From: a virus
Length of the DNA stretch: 60,863 bases
IMG/VR virus record: IMGVR_UViG_3300032333_000288
Span: 1 to 60,863 of that record
Strand: one strand, 5' to 3'
The notes beneath the pieces were generated by a model, which was not told the origin of the DNA, searched no databases, and saw only the letters and a list, made by a program, of their open reading frames with translations. Shown piece after piece: positions 38,201 to 43,512 of the stretch (position 1 is its first letter; every line of letters starts with the position of its first letter). The position numbers and the translations under genes were made by a program.

Positions 38201-38929
38201 ATGCGGGTCTCAGCCACGAAGGCGGCGGTGCTCTTCCTTCAGCACCACGCCAGCCTGCCTGACAAGCAGCACAGCGCCCGCTGGCTCAAGGAGCTGGGGC
38301 TCAAGGTCGAGGACATCCCACTGGATGCCGACGGCAAGCTGATCTACGACCGGCACGTGCTGGCCGCGGAGAAGGGCATCTCCCTGGAGGACGCGACGAA
38401 GCAGGCCGAGAAGGTCCACTACGCCATCACCCGCTGGGTCGAGGGCGCGGTGCTGACGCCGACGGCAGGCCAGCGCCCGACCTGGGCGAGCGACCCACAC
38501 TACGCGGTGCTCTTCCACCTGAAGCAGTTCACGTACAGCTTCCACCACACGATCCTGAAGCGGGCGTTCAACGAGGCGGGCCACGGGAACATGGCCCCGA
38601 TCGGCGCGCTGATGATGGCTGTGCCAACGATGGTGGCTGCGGATCTGGTCAAGGGTGTCGTGGTGGGTGGTGGCTCGCTGCCAGCGTACATGCAGCAGTG
38701 GGACCTGGGCGATCACATGATGCACGGGTTCAACCGCGCCGGCCTGGGCGGCATCGGCCAGTTCGGCATCGACGGGCTGCGCGATCCGTTCAGTGTGCTG
38801 GGGCCGACGGTGCAGCAAGTATCGGAGTTCATCCTGAACCCGCTGGACATCGGGCACAACCTGCACAATGCAGTGCCGGGGGCTCGGTACATCAAGGGGC
38901 TCCCCGATCTGGCACGCGTGGCTGAGTGA
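29276..38929 (+). CDS. giant polyvalent virion protein, 3,217 aa
   Basis: The largest gene of the window, with no internal stop across 9.6 kb. The N-terminus (1-320) is Gly/Ala-rich with amphipathic helices. Around residues 1655-1770 a segment TAQYAKDFGPAANTGTYVST ... TFITDDAPNRERGYNVGERQ is typical of phage polyvalent proteins. Near residue 1942, HDSPIRHEGRFDWREHAMKG ... GAGTYLSTSE looks like an ADP-ribosyltransferase-type fold of these proteins. A metallopeptidase-like AYHEALHDAW (His2343, Glu2344, His2347) follows. The last 700 residues are helical and match the large-polyvalent-protein C-terminal region, with WDRSMRVSATKAAVLFLQHH and YAVLFHLKQFTYSFHHTILK. I infer that it is packaged, ejected and acts in the host; none of the activities is proven. 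It is not recognisably an N4-type virion RNA polymerase. Confidence 0.85.
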   Translation: MATLRDLVPGLDQSLAGLVPGSGPSPVQQGLRGPATALIEDEAEAAGMGQLRRGFTTGRLQADANALATDESAARAAGDTAAADALRLRIGGLQQRAKTFAPTEQDVTQLDWQPGRILDYGLATMGQGAASMTDPLAVGVGANAAAGVLGLIPHPLAQGGAKALRAGGILGGGYLNYRQNKGEFYNQAVEDPTLLAGRTAQEIDRAGTGHGVVAGALDTALPAWAANRIVPGGTKVLSGLGGGMKAALGLGGEAVTETLQGESKRGILGLLNPQRDTSGDAAERWNDAVGGAIGAAPIVGLSHLGDKANARLGVKDDTSSDDVSGGKTMPGAPKREKLTDSLKRGAAKYTDDDAAEKWNETLQGLHNPDQEVATTEQHAALLKELGGRAAKGDTVAQQHIDALNKLDPADSATWYGAPQRDAAYEHILGDGTDHEKVIEAYKGRKLNAQGGSDTAPVRLAASILSSSLPENADQALHAEAKDIARELASFADVAEGRGKLHDPLKAQGVAQRIADVFPGKTAAALVAKVATAIGVETTPLFKQLQQNLAGAADIANVKKSGRTSRAAVGDQLVALIPASKQLALRNEGIDLTSPAYKAALVDYVEQLGKAISYGATDNKGEPIAVSPSAYAKLTAKVGSEAAVAMLDMVSPGKIIEKESDAPKENGGGTTGPAKESDREGEKRSGGLGDDLEMDDFDIDAAKKSMERAPGAKLYLTKGKRGIATAGDTEGAHPFVRDKKTGNLPKLSLADDTDTKSGFNTLEAMEERAYEMLTGKPWEPLPGDDLKDMETYWTSMQKTVEEGGTKVTRRTTQELSPGQYIKNDDPKAQPVLGIGSFRIRRISAKDVMDDRGVAAGRRTTLLRQYLAQDGVLGEDDRTLTQLATLSRKIRELTDEAQPQPVKRNPQAVPLAGQGVAELEELKAQRTEVIAKLAKKIGVEAKDDATVEDLANAYFGQRFLITAEQMAEKDQLRLNQAEVLAMIRKGNQYINKSTDPTLGPSPVEVQADMNLIRFRSKSAITKSDEKRGIAVIPASELVAWVFANRNDYKGVEGGKESALEYRNALMEGIGALAEGGYMDALPFMINAEGNIERFGSKKHGGFPPSLKLGGMRQADLNEGSKRIVAAIVATDKAEKEILDKMTPKQRAKYEAAAEKKRNDEVARDQEKTEKVKNTDPDELVSEGREHNPKTAARPVAQRSLDLVPPSKGEAGPHPVLMSTPAKEAPPARYWDAPAAEPTEPAAFTNPEFDNPLGTPDRRFVGGTQIQGDLPGMPEAPGPNTGVERPYTTAVGVSRPSQKVDEKRSGRFPVAPETVETRRDNVERTQLDWDLKAQDGGVPTDFTAAQMAKAVADAALTEGETRPLTPTNATARAPALAREILWQLDSFDGLFEGKRVTSDVPADPQGAFQRIQRLVAALSRPVSTTGSRPAGGRHYAAPLALILTPANVKVLISKAQNKAAAGPRLERMRDKVARALLLADDNDLSLAGRVVAARALLGNDALTSATMKAPLKVMADREEKRQADAAADQHLEEVARKAKIAAVQQKRSAKPMQAKTEAPAEVDLFGPTPNGRRALKTASIDTLLNAREKAVNQLRYDDAGVEYNPELDTDAAVILATRVEAPPDDEFSAGVLRAIDAIDHEIKRRRGEVGTQAKTEPAKVKLNGTSAYVAKDQAKADKANKFIGRGSESSSTAQYAKDFGPAANTGTYVSTDRVFVSAEGKREGRVNPDRAELDKAVAAGVTFITDDAPNRERGYNVGERQIAKYLTENGYAETAPGEWMKTEAPAQTQRSVRDMPMNYKDGTNGMRMRPALVGKSTMDLIREGVRTATTGALERFRGLKVGDVFTVVGADDERIQVRMTQNPRPVSELTPSEWATPEGWATVNYAKYKDAWQIKYELVNKPVATEAPAPKLNAMRGPARPTRKLNAMSARIHSELGRAGFPATHDSPIRHEGRFDWREHAMKGEGAMVKGAGTYLSTSESVNKYYKGMFTAKVEPEYDYVAADRINTQFIKAVGARTEVSSDAAKIAVGKGKEEAVAFVQRTLDEHLKDGPESTISQAEFDKWTERYEKLLRAIKAMPESEMRPKRIDGFRNDKSPTYEVSVNIPQEQLLNWDKPLSEQSTKMQEVAKKVAGEGKIADLSLKWKQDADDLYTATDPDTFAIYTIQQVTPSKFILTDGIEEIVGIYSSLEQAKHEAEKVTFAGPDSDRKILNYRGEDFYRALSDHFAPGDRDTGDRQASDYLQAAGILGHRMKASAKDGTQNPNYVIYDDSKITTNYVHFNAETATKVSSDAEVAEALAMLKKTLGPKIMVEVSKDFPNAGEYLEAERLIKLSTVIGPGVLSVAYHEALHDAWANVLKNHPGAREALSKVMSSPTMLARLQDKLANEPDALAAIADGAPHAAEERVAYAYQFWAAGELDVDKPATTLFAKFRKMLRKVLGMVRESETALDIMTALHDGKLAEPSAAGRVLKEIMARETWNADVKRKFDKVIQNSFAAIAPSNDVLRRETLSGTARLLGKIMFSNPGEEAAGGDQGYLNARKQKIAQYTNYLHAALKGLSERDLAEVAKQLQLKTPLEQITYAPVRDAVKGVRALTKRYYEYATQKSPHGEPVLKLEFLGEDHYPRVWDLRKLVDDGDGQAKFIAMLLQPKYKKPMAAAMAMANAGRKVMTPVEVGMAMVRGEKINAAYTAEQIALKMYERLVEKNGVDDMSADSDRMDDELLDPFFASQKERSFKWLDDADVEPFLDKDVVSAMTRYLHQGIRAVEFSRRFGERGKFLRPLLVMKGDPVFNSETGKVEPAETHGRIASEMYESLKKAGTKGKEADLIVARHMDDVRKAVAAHEGSLGHTISPTWRKFSSAAMAYQNLRLLPLSLFAAFGDTIGIAARFGEGGGKLAFQAFTQGLRDVYARWKDAASDMPAERQKTVWENIAEMVGAVDSHMLLEQMGNAAASEFTTDWARKANRALFMANGLTAWDRSMRVSATKAAVLFLQHHASLPDKQHSARWLKELGLKVEDIPLDADGKLIYDRHVLAAEKGISLEDATKQAEKVHYAITRWVEGAVLTPTAGQRPTWASDPHYAVLFHLKQFTYSFHHTILKRAFNEAGHGNMAPIGALMMAVPTMVAADLVKGVVVGGGSLPAYMQQWDLGDHMMHGFNRAGLGGIGQFGIDGLRDPFSVLGPTVQQVSEFILNPLDIGHNLHNAVPGARYIKGLPDLARVAE

Positions 38930-38973
38930 CCCCTTTCCCCGTGCCCCATTCCCAGTAGTAGAGAGAAAGAGAG

Positions 38974-39000
38974 AAGCCACCGCGAGGTGGCTTTGTTCTT
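38974..39000. terminator. bidirectional terminator between the convergent arms
   Basis: Stem AAGCCACC/GGTGGCTT with a GCGA loop, followed on the plus strand by TTTGTTCTT and preceded by a purine-rich GAGAGAAAGAGAG that reads as a pyrimidine-rich tail on the minus strand. It lies between the stop of the giant gene (38929) and the last minus-strand stop (39003), so it can end both arms. Confidence 0.8.
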
Positions 39001-39002
39001 GG

Positions 39003-39215
39003 CTATGAAGCGTGTCGGCGTAGAGCCTCTTCGTGTTCTGAGCCCACAGTGAAGCACCAGCAGCCGTCTGGGTAAGGTTCTGTGTGAAGAGGTTCCATGT
39101 GGAAGGCTCGGCCTTCGTCAATCATGGAGAGGGCCACGGCCTTGGCCCACTCGATGGTGGGCACCATCAAGAAGAACTTCCTGATGTTCGAGCTGGGCTG
39201 GATGACGGGGTCCAC
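39003..39215 (-). CDS. small hypothetical protein, last gene of the minus arm
   Basis: A 70-aa protein with a GTG start at 39215 and AGGGAG 7 bases upstream. The middle (IEWAKAVALSMIDEGRAFHM) is helical and the end contains DGCWCFTVGSEHEEALRRHA. It resembles small phage proteins with a WAKA...I.EGR pattern but no role is known. The frame is continuous with the upstream 45-aa gene except for a TAG codon. Confidence 0.65.
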   Translation of the reverse strand: MDPVIQPSSNIRKFFLMVPTIEWAKAVALSMIDEGRAFHMEPLHTEPYPDGCWCFTVGSEHEEALRRHAS

Positions 39216-39218
39216 GGC

Positions 39219-39356
39219 CTACTCCCTGTGTGCGCGGTCGGCGTCGTCGATCAGGTCAGGCGCCTGGCGCCAACCTGTCCGTTTGCGGTAGAAGAACTTG
39301 TCCCAGACGAACAGGGCAAGAAGGATGATGAGGACGAGAAGGTATTCCACGTTCAC
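39219..39356 (-). CDS. 45-residue membrane protein
   Basis: A GTG start overlaps the stop of the gene upstream (GTGA). The N-terminal helix YLLVLIILLALFVWDKFFY spans a membrane and is followed by a basic stop-transfer segment (RKRTGWRQ) and an acidic tail. Coupled placement and a clear hydrophobic profile support a real gene. It ends TAG in frame with the next gene, leaving a 115-codon fusion possible by readthrough. Confidence 0.65.
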   Translation of the reverse strand: MNVEYLLVLIILLALFVWDKFFYRKRTGWRQAPDLIDDADRAHRE

Positions 39357-39622
39357 TCGATGCTGATGAGGGTTGTTGACCAGGTGGCATCTGTCTCGAT
39401 GCGCACGAAGCGGGTTTTGGGGTTGGTGGGGTCGGCAATGTAGCGGGAGACGATCGGGCCGTGTCTCAGCATGCTCTCGGCGTTTCGGCGCCGCTCACGT
39501 GAGGTGATCAGTCCATGCTCGTTGATCGCGTGCCGGGCCACCAGATCGTAGGGCAACCGCTTCAGCGTCATGCGCGCTTCGGGGGTGAGTTGAAGGGTGC
39601 CCAGGAGAAAGTTGGTCTGCAT
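39353..39622 (-). CDS. hypothetical protein, 89 aa
   Basis: The sequence begins MQTNFLLGTLQLTPEARMTL and contains a basic stretch (ITSRERRRNAESM). The end (DPTNPKTRFVRIETDATWST) looks like beta strands. It is the first gene after an AT-rich gap that carries possible promoter sequence for the minus strand. No family recognised. Confidence 0.65.
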   Translation of the reverse strand: MQTNFLLGTLQLTPEARMTLKRLPYDLVARHAINEHGLITSRERRRNAESMLRHGPIVSRYIADPTNPKTRFVRIETDATWSTTLISIE

Positions 39623-39654
39623 GAGGGCTTCTAGTATTCTGGTCGCCGCGACTA

Positions 39655-39745
39655 CCTCTTATAGGAATCCTTCTTACTCTCTTCTCTTTTTTCTATAGGG
39701 TAAGTAAGTAGAAGAGTAGAAGAGTAGAAGAATAGGGTGATCTAC
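39655..39745. repeat. AT-rich, strand-asymmetric intergenic stretch with three tandem AGTAGAAG units
   Basis: The 169-base gap at 39623-39791 is unlike the surrounding GC-rich DNA. A pyrimidine run (CTTCTTACTCTCTTCTCTTT region, 39669-39692) is followed by CTATAGGG and then AGTAGAAG x3 at 39707-39730, preceded by TAAGTAAG. CTCTTCT and AGAAGAG units can pair across it. On the minus strand TATAGA and TATAAG could be -10 elements for the gene at 39622. Possible promoter region or replication-related site. Confidence 0.5.
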
Positions 39746-39791
39746 ATAGGTGGCCGCGGCCTTCCAGTCTGCTTCTGAACTGGCTCGAAAA

Positions 39792-40007
39792 TTACGCAGT
39801 TTGCGCGTTCAGAAGGGCCAGCAGCCCTTGCTTGTTCGTCTCGAACTCCACCTCTTCCGTTGTAGGGCTTGCGCCGTGGTTTTCAGCCTTTGCCGCAGTG
39901 CGTGCTTTCGACGCGTCGGACGCCGACGATTGCCAGGTCGCGACCTTGCGGAATGCGCCCTTGGGGTCGTCAGCGCCAGTGGTGAAGGAGGTCTTGTAGA
40001 GCTTCAT
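39792..40007 (-). CDS. hypothetical protein, 71 aa
   Basis: The sequence begins MKLYKTSFTTGADDPKGAFR and contains a central Ala/Lys/Ser-rich helix (SASDASKARTAAKAEN) and an acidic end (TEEVEFETNKQGLLALLNAQ). The pattern of a strand followed by a shared-substrate-like loop (SSASDASKAR) is seen in many small phage early proteins of unknown role. The ATG overlaps the preceding stop by ATGA. Confidence 0.65.
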   Translation of the reverse strand: MKLYKTSFTTGADDPKGAFRKVATWQSSASDASKARTAAKAENHGASPTTEEVEFETNKQGLLALLNAQTA

Positions 40008-40234
40008 GTGGGGGTGCCTTTCAGGCAGTGGTTGGAAAAATTGCGAGCGTCGCGCACGACGTTCGCGATGGTGTGGTCGGTGTTCTTGGGGGAGCCGGCC
40101 ATGGTGAGGGTGCGTTCTTCGCTGGTGGGTAGGCGTATCGTGAGTTTGGTGTGACCCTTGTGCTCTCGTCGCTGGACGATGCTCACCCCGATCTTGCTCA
40201 GCGCCCGTTGAACCTCACGGTCGAGCTTGTTCAT
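40004..40234 (-). CDS. small HicA/dsRBD-like-fold candidate, unknown function
   Basis: A 76-aa protein starting MNKLDREVQRALSKIGVSIV, then basic HKGHTKLTIRLPTSEERTLT and the helix HTIANVVRDARNFSNHC. The order helix-strands-helix with a GH-K core recalls the small HicA-type double-stranded RNA-binding fold, but the similarity is weak and no antitoxin partner is adjacent. Coupled by ATGA at both ends. Confidence 0.6.
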   Translation of the reverse strand: MNKLDREVQRALSKIGVSIVQRREHKGHTKLTIRLPTSEERTLTMAGSPKNTDHTIANVVRDARNFSNHCLKGTPT

Positions 40235-40503
40235 GCCGGGGTGGTCTCCAGCGGCATGGTGCACGAGTCGCCATCGACGACCTCGGGCTTGGGAATCCAA
40301 ATCCACGCCATCACGTAGGCGCCGCTGGGCGTCTCGCTGACGTAGGTGGGCTCGCCCAGCTCCAGCACACCGACCTCGTGGTGCTGCCGGGCCAGGACGA
40401 CGTAGGGGTCGTTCTCGTCGGCAACGAAGGCGTGAATGCAGTCGGCGAGCGTAACGTCTGCGTCGTCGAGCACGGCGCGGAGGTCAGCAGGCTTGCAGGG
40501 CAT
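40231..40503 (-). CDS. hypothetical protein, 90 aa
   Basis: The ATG at 40503 is chosen because GGAG lies 8 bases upstream (inside the end of the preceding gene, a 20-base overlap). The protein is acidic: MPCKPADLRAVLDDADVTLA, a central LARQHHEVGVLELGEPTYVS, then PSGAYVMAWIWIPKPEV. It resembles small phage beta-sheet proteins with a conserved Trp pair. No function assigned. Confidence 0.6.
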   Translation of the reverse strand: MPCKPADLRAVLDDADVTLADCIHAFVADENDPYVVLARQHHEVGVLELGEPTYVSETPSGAYVMAWIWIPKPEVVDGDSCTMPLETTPA

Positions 40504-40759
40504 AGTTAGTCTCCAAAGTGAAGAGCGGGTAACACTCATCGAGCGCGCAGCGGACCAGGTGGGCGGGCAGGTAACGGCCCAGCTCGTGGTAGCCGAGCAC
40601 ATAGCAGAAGTGCCGCACCGGCTTGAGCATCAGCAGCGTCGGGCTGACGTCGGTGAAGACTCGCTCGACGACACCGATGTGCCGGTGCATCACGGGTGTG
40701 TAAGGGTCACGCTTCTCGTGTTCACCGACGACGACCAGTGTGCCGATTGCGGGGATCAC
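40484..40759 (-). CDS. hypothetical protein, 91 aa
   Basis: GTG start at 40759 with GTGA coupling. The first half reads IPAIGTLVVVGEHEKRDPYT ... MHRHIGVVERVF, suggesting a small SH3-like beta barrel (G-T-x-V and H-x-G-V-V strands), and the second half is aromatic and Cys/His-containing (PVRHFCYVLGYHEL, CALDECYPLF). No known family. Confidence 0.6.
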   Translation of the reverse strand: MIPAIGTLVVVGEHEKRDPYTPVMHRHIGVVERVFTDVSPTLLMLKPVRHFCYVLGYHELGRYLPAHLVRCALDECYPLFTLETNYALQAC

Positions 40760-40989
40760 GCCCGGTCCTTCTTCAGTTCGTAGCGGTCGTTGCCTTCGTC
40801 CGGTTCGATGAGCAGCGCAGCTTCGCAGACTGGACACTCGCAGCGTGAGTGCAAGGTCGTCGGGGCGTCCACCACCTTGCGCCAGCGGAGCAGCAGCTCC
40901 TGGATCAGCGGGCTGTAGATCGCCGCTTCCTCGGCCTTGGCTTCGAGCACGTCGTCAGGCATGCCGGCGTACTTGGTGACGGTGTTCAC
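40756..40989 (-). CDS. hypothetical protein with a C-x-C-x2-C motif
   Basis: A 77-aa protein, GTG start. The N-terminus is helical (MPDDVLEAKAEEAAIYSPLI, QELLLRWRKVV), and the C-terminus carries SRCECPVCEAALLIEP, which could bind one zinc ion, perhaps as a dimer because only three cysteines are present. Coupled by GTGA on both sides. Confidence 0.65.
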   Translation of the reverse strand: MNTVTKYAGMPDDVLEAKAEEAAIYSPLIQELLLRWRKVVDAPTTLHSRCECPVCEAALLIEPDEGNDRYELKKDRA

Positions 40990-41363
40990 TTCAGGGCCTC
41001 TTCAATCGCTTGATAAGCAATGTTCATCGAGAGTAGATGCCCGTGATCGTCCGTGAAGTTGCAGCGACGCGCTTGCTCGACGAGCTTGGCCATCATCTCG
41101 CGGTACGCGCCCAGCTTCAGGATCAGTTTCGCTACGTCAATCGGCCGCGCGCCGGCCTTGGGTGCGAGCTGCCAGTCCAGGACAATCAAGGACTCGGTGG
41201 GGATGTCGGCGCAGGCATTGACGCAGGCGATGATGCGCTCGGCCTCGACTTTGTCTGCTTCCTTGAAGACGACATCGCCAGTGGCCGACATGACTTCCCA
41301 CCAGCCGCCGAAGCCAGTTTCAATGTGCCAGGGCGTCGGATAGTGTTCTCGTGGGGCATTCAT
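40986..41363 (-). CDS. hypothetical phage protein, 125 aa
   Basis: The start is ATG 41363 (MNAPREHYPTPWHIETGFGG). The first 60 residues follow a common phage pattern, PTPW..E......W.V....G..V.....AERIIACVNAC, found in many small early-region proteins. The rest is helical (DVAKLILKLGAYREMMAKLV). It ends in GTGA coupling and directly follows the ligase. Function unknown. Confidence 0.7.
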   Translation of the reverse strand: MNAPREHYPTPWHIETGFGGWWEVMSATGDVVFKEADKVEAERIIACVNACADIPTESLIVLDWQLAPKAGARPIDVAKLILKLGAYREMMAKLVEQARRCNFTDDHGHLLSMNIAYQAIEEALK

Positions 41364-41365
41364 GC

Positions 41366-42265
41366 TTACGCCCCCGCCGGCCGCAGGCCCAGGTAGACCG
41401 GGTGGCGCGGCTTGTCCTTCACACCGACGGGGAAGGACTTGTACTTGATGGTCGGTGCGTCCACAGACGCGTCGCGCAAAGTGAACCACGTCCACCAGTA
41501 GCGTCGGTCTTCAGCCGTGAACCCAGTGCCGATGTTGAACTCGACCCCGGTCTTCGCGTCGCGCACGATGAGCGCGCCCATCGTGCCCTTGCCGGTGAGA
41601 CCGGCCTTCGCAGTGGAGCGCTTCGTGCGGCCCAGCTCATTTGTCTGCGCCTCGTTGCCGTTGTACATCTCTTCTTCGATGCCGATGACCACAGCCTCGC
41701 TGTCCACGAAGCGCTTGACCTTCAGCAGCTCGCCGCCCTTGGGTGTGGCGCGACCGAACTTGTAGAAGCCGGTCGGGCTGTTCACCATGACGCCCTCGTA
41801 GCCGGCGAGCACGCGGCTCGCCTCATAGGCGTCCAGCTCTTCGCGGTTGTGGATGATCGTGTGCTCGACCTGGACGACGTGCGGGTGGTTCAGCTCAGCG
41901 AGCTTCGTCTGGAGCAGCACCATGCGTGAGCTGAAGGGCAACGTCGGGTCGGCCCAGTAGTCGAACACGTACCACTTGAAATCGGGCGTCTTGTCGTCGG
42001 CCATGATGCCGCTGACGGTGTCGCGATAGCACGTGGGGCTGGTGGGTGGGCCGACGATCAGCTCGCCGTCCAGATGCTTGAACTTGGCGAAGTTGAACAT
42101 GTTGTAGACATGCCGGCTCGGGATCTCTTTGAGCGTGCGGCTGAGCAGCCGGCCATCGACGTTCGAGGCACGGATGCCGTCGAGCTTCGGGCTGAGGTAC
42201 AGCGGATACTCCAGCTTGTCGAGATCGGCAGGGCTGGCAAGCATGGGGCGGAAGGTGCGGCTCAT
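41366..42265 (-). CDS. ATP-dependent DNA ligase
   Basis: This enzyme seals nicks during phage replication and repair, using an AMP-lysine intermediate. The 299-aa protein has the nucleotidyltransferase motifs in order: motif I SPKLDGIR with adenylated Lys27, an LSRTLKEIPS segment (motif Ia), motif III LDGELIVG near 65, motif IV YEGVMVNSPTG near 155, and motif V LLKVKRF near 180. A C-terminal OB-fold region (GTMGALIVRDAKTGVEFNIG) follows. It is a compact T7-like size. It is coupled to its neighbour by ATGA and belongs to the same transcript as the polymerase and helicase. Confidence 0.95.
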   Translation of the reverse strand: MSRTFRPMLASPADLDKLEYPLYLSPKLDGIRASNVDGRLLSRTLKEIPSRHVYNMFNFAKFKHLDGELIVGPPTSPTCYRDTVSGIMADDKTPDFKWYVFDYWADPTLPFSSRMVLLQTKLAELNHPHVVQVEHTIIHNREELDAYEASRVLAGYEGVMVNSPTGFYKFGRATPKGGELLKVKRFVDSEAVVIGIEEEMYNGNEAQTNELGRTKRSTAKAGLTGKGTMGALIVRDAKTGVEFNIGTGFTAEDRRYWWTWFTLRDASVDAPTIKYKSFPVGVKDKPRHPVYLGLRPAGA

Positions 42266-42450
42266 GGGGTGTCCTCGATGACGGTGGGGTACTTCGCTTT
42301 GTCCTCGTCAGTGGCTGTGCCGGCGTCGATCCAGCCGATGCCAACCCACTCACGCTTCACGTTCCCGTCGATGACGACAGGGATGTTGTCCTCGTTGCCA
42401 GCGACCATCTTCCAGGTGGAAAGGTCGCTGCGTTTGACGGTGGCGCTCAT
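42262..42450 (-). CDS. small hypothetical protein upstream of the ligase
   Basis: A 62-aa protein: MSATVKRSDLSTWKMVAGNE then VVIDGNVKREWVGIGWIDAG. Beta-rich, with a repeated V-G/W pattern. ATGA coupling at both ends. The WVGIGWI stretch recurs in small phage proteins of this position, without a known function. Confidence 0.65.
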   Translation of the reverse strand: MSATVKRSDLSTWKMVAGNEDNIPVVIDGNVKREWVGIGWIDAGTATDEDKAKYPTVIEDTP

Positions 42451-42890
42451 GAGGTGATGCGCTTAGTGACGAGGGCGAGAGTGAGGCGTTGACAGGCGTC
42501 AGGATCACCTTTGTCGCCGTCGTAGACGAACCACTCACCGTCCTTGAACAGGTAGGCATACTCTTGGCCGGACTCGATGGCGAGGAAGGCTTCGACATTG
42601 GCGCTGGTCTTTGCCCCGCAGTCCTTCTCGTTGCGGTCTCGCCCATAGGCGACCGTGGTGCGCGGGGCCCTGTTGTCGTAGGAATGAGCTACGCCAGCAG
42701 GCGGTGTCAACTGTTCGTACAACGATGAGAGGTCACCCAAGGCGACGATAGCTTTGGCTGCGGTCAAGCTGTTGTGGTGCGTATGGAGCTGGTGGCCGAC
42801 GCCGGCCTCGACGTAGCCGTCGTTGTGACAGTACACTGACTTGACCTCGCCGCTGGGAAGTAGGTAGCCGATCCGAGAGCGTGTGCTCAT
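42447..42890 (-). CDS. hypothetical phage protein with two repeat-like strands
   Basis: The ATG at 42890 (MSTRSRIGYLLPSGEVKSVY) is chosen because it overlaps the preceding stop by ATGA. The 147-aa protein has HNDGYVEAGVGHQLHTHHNS near the N-terminus, ALGDLSSLYEQLTP in the middle and ESGQEYAYLFKDGEWFVYDG near the end. The pattern G.I....DG......Y.H.DGY...VG..L...Y is a recognisable phage early protein type. No biochemical role is known. Confidence 0.7.
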   Translation of the reverse strand: MSTRSRIGYLLPSGEVKSVYCHNDGYVEAGVGHQLHTHHNSLTAAKAIVALGDLSSLYEQLTPPAGVAHSYDNRAPRTTVAYGRDRNEKDCGAKTSANVEAFLAIESGQEYAYLFKDGEWFVYDGDKGDPDACQRLTLALVTKRITS

Positions 42891-43114
42891 GTCTTGAGTC
42901 CTTGCATGACGCACCGCAATGCCTTGAGAGCGAGTGCGTCGTTGTTACGGGCCCGGCCTGTGACGAGGTTCATGGCGTCACTGGCACGGGAGAGGGGTGG
43001 GGTGAACGTGATGGGCAAGACCTGGGGGCGGGCCTTGCCGGTCTTCAGGTCGAAGACCTGAACTAGCTGCCAGCCTTGACTTCGAGCGGCGACGATTTCG
43101 TGGGGGTCGAGCAC
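42887..43114 (-). CDS. small hypothetical protein overlapping the nuclease gene
   Basis: Starts at GTG 43114 with GGAG 5 bases upstream, giving 75 aa (VLDPHEIVAARSQGWQLVQV ... ALKALRCVMQGLKT). The open frame extends upstream, but that part overlaps the nuclease gene fully. A 52-base overlap with the nuclease C-terminus remains. Function unknown. Confidence 0.5.
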   Translation of the reverse strand: MLDPHEIVAARSQGWQLVQVFDLKTGKARPQVLPITFTPPLSRASDAMNLVTGRARNNDALALKALRCVMQGLKT

Positions 43115-43512
43115 ACTTTCTCCGTGATCAAAGCGGCAAGGGCCTTGCGGGTGAGAATTCGTCGTCGGAACTCCGAGGCGGGCAAAGGAGCCCAGTAGCC
43201 AGGCGGAAGGTACACGCCGCCTTCTTTGCAGCCGACGATGACAGCCACGTTGCGCCCTTCGTTGGCCCGATCGGTACCCCACTCGGCTTGAAGGGCACTG
43301 AGGTCAGGGACGACTAGCGTGGCGTCGCGCTTGGGCAGCACGACGAACTTGTACTCGATCCAAAGATCGGCGGAGTCTTCACCCTTGCCGCTATACCAGC
43401 AGTCGAACACACCGCCGACATACTCGTTGTGGTTCTTCATCCAGTACAGCGTCGCACGGTCCAGGTGGGCGTGGACGCTGTTGGTGAAGGTGGTCTCAGG
43501 CTTTGCGGCCAT
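43063..43512 (-). CDS. PD-(D/E)XK nuclease superfamily protein, probable
   Basis: A 149-aa protein with the core of a restriction-endonuclease-like fold: a helical N-terminus (FTNSVHAHLDRATLYWMKNH), then GGVFDCWYSG with Asp37, then ADLWIEYKFV with Glu53 and Lys55 (the ExK pair), then a conserved-type helix LSALQAEWGTDRANEGRNVA and a strand VAVIVGCKEGG. This resembles the VRR-NUC/Holliday-junction-resolvase-like group. The likely role is processing of branched or broken DNA during replication. It overlaps the upstream gene by 17 bases. Confidence 0.72.
   Translation of the reverse strand: MAAKPETTFTNSVHAHLDRATLYWMKNHNEYVGGVFDCWYSGKGEDSADLWIEYKFVVLPKRDATLVVPDLSALQAEWGTDRANEGRNVAVIVGCKEGGVYLPPGYWAPLPASEFRRRILTRKALAALITEKVCSTPTKSSPLEVKAGS

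Noticed and set aside
29276-38929. N4-like virion RNA polymerase
   Set aside because: The size is similar, but I could not find the polymerase catalytic motifs; ART-like, HEALH and polyvalent C-terminal features fit better.
39682-39705. T7-promoter-like CTATAGGG
   Set aside because: The bases that would precede it (CTCTTTTTT) do not match a T7-type core, and no plus-strand gene lies downstream.
39707-39730. CRISPR-like array
   Set aside because: The units are 8 bp, directly tandem, with no spacers.
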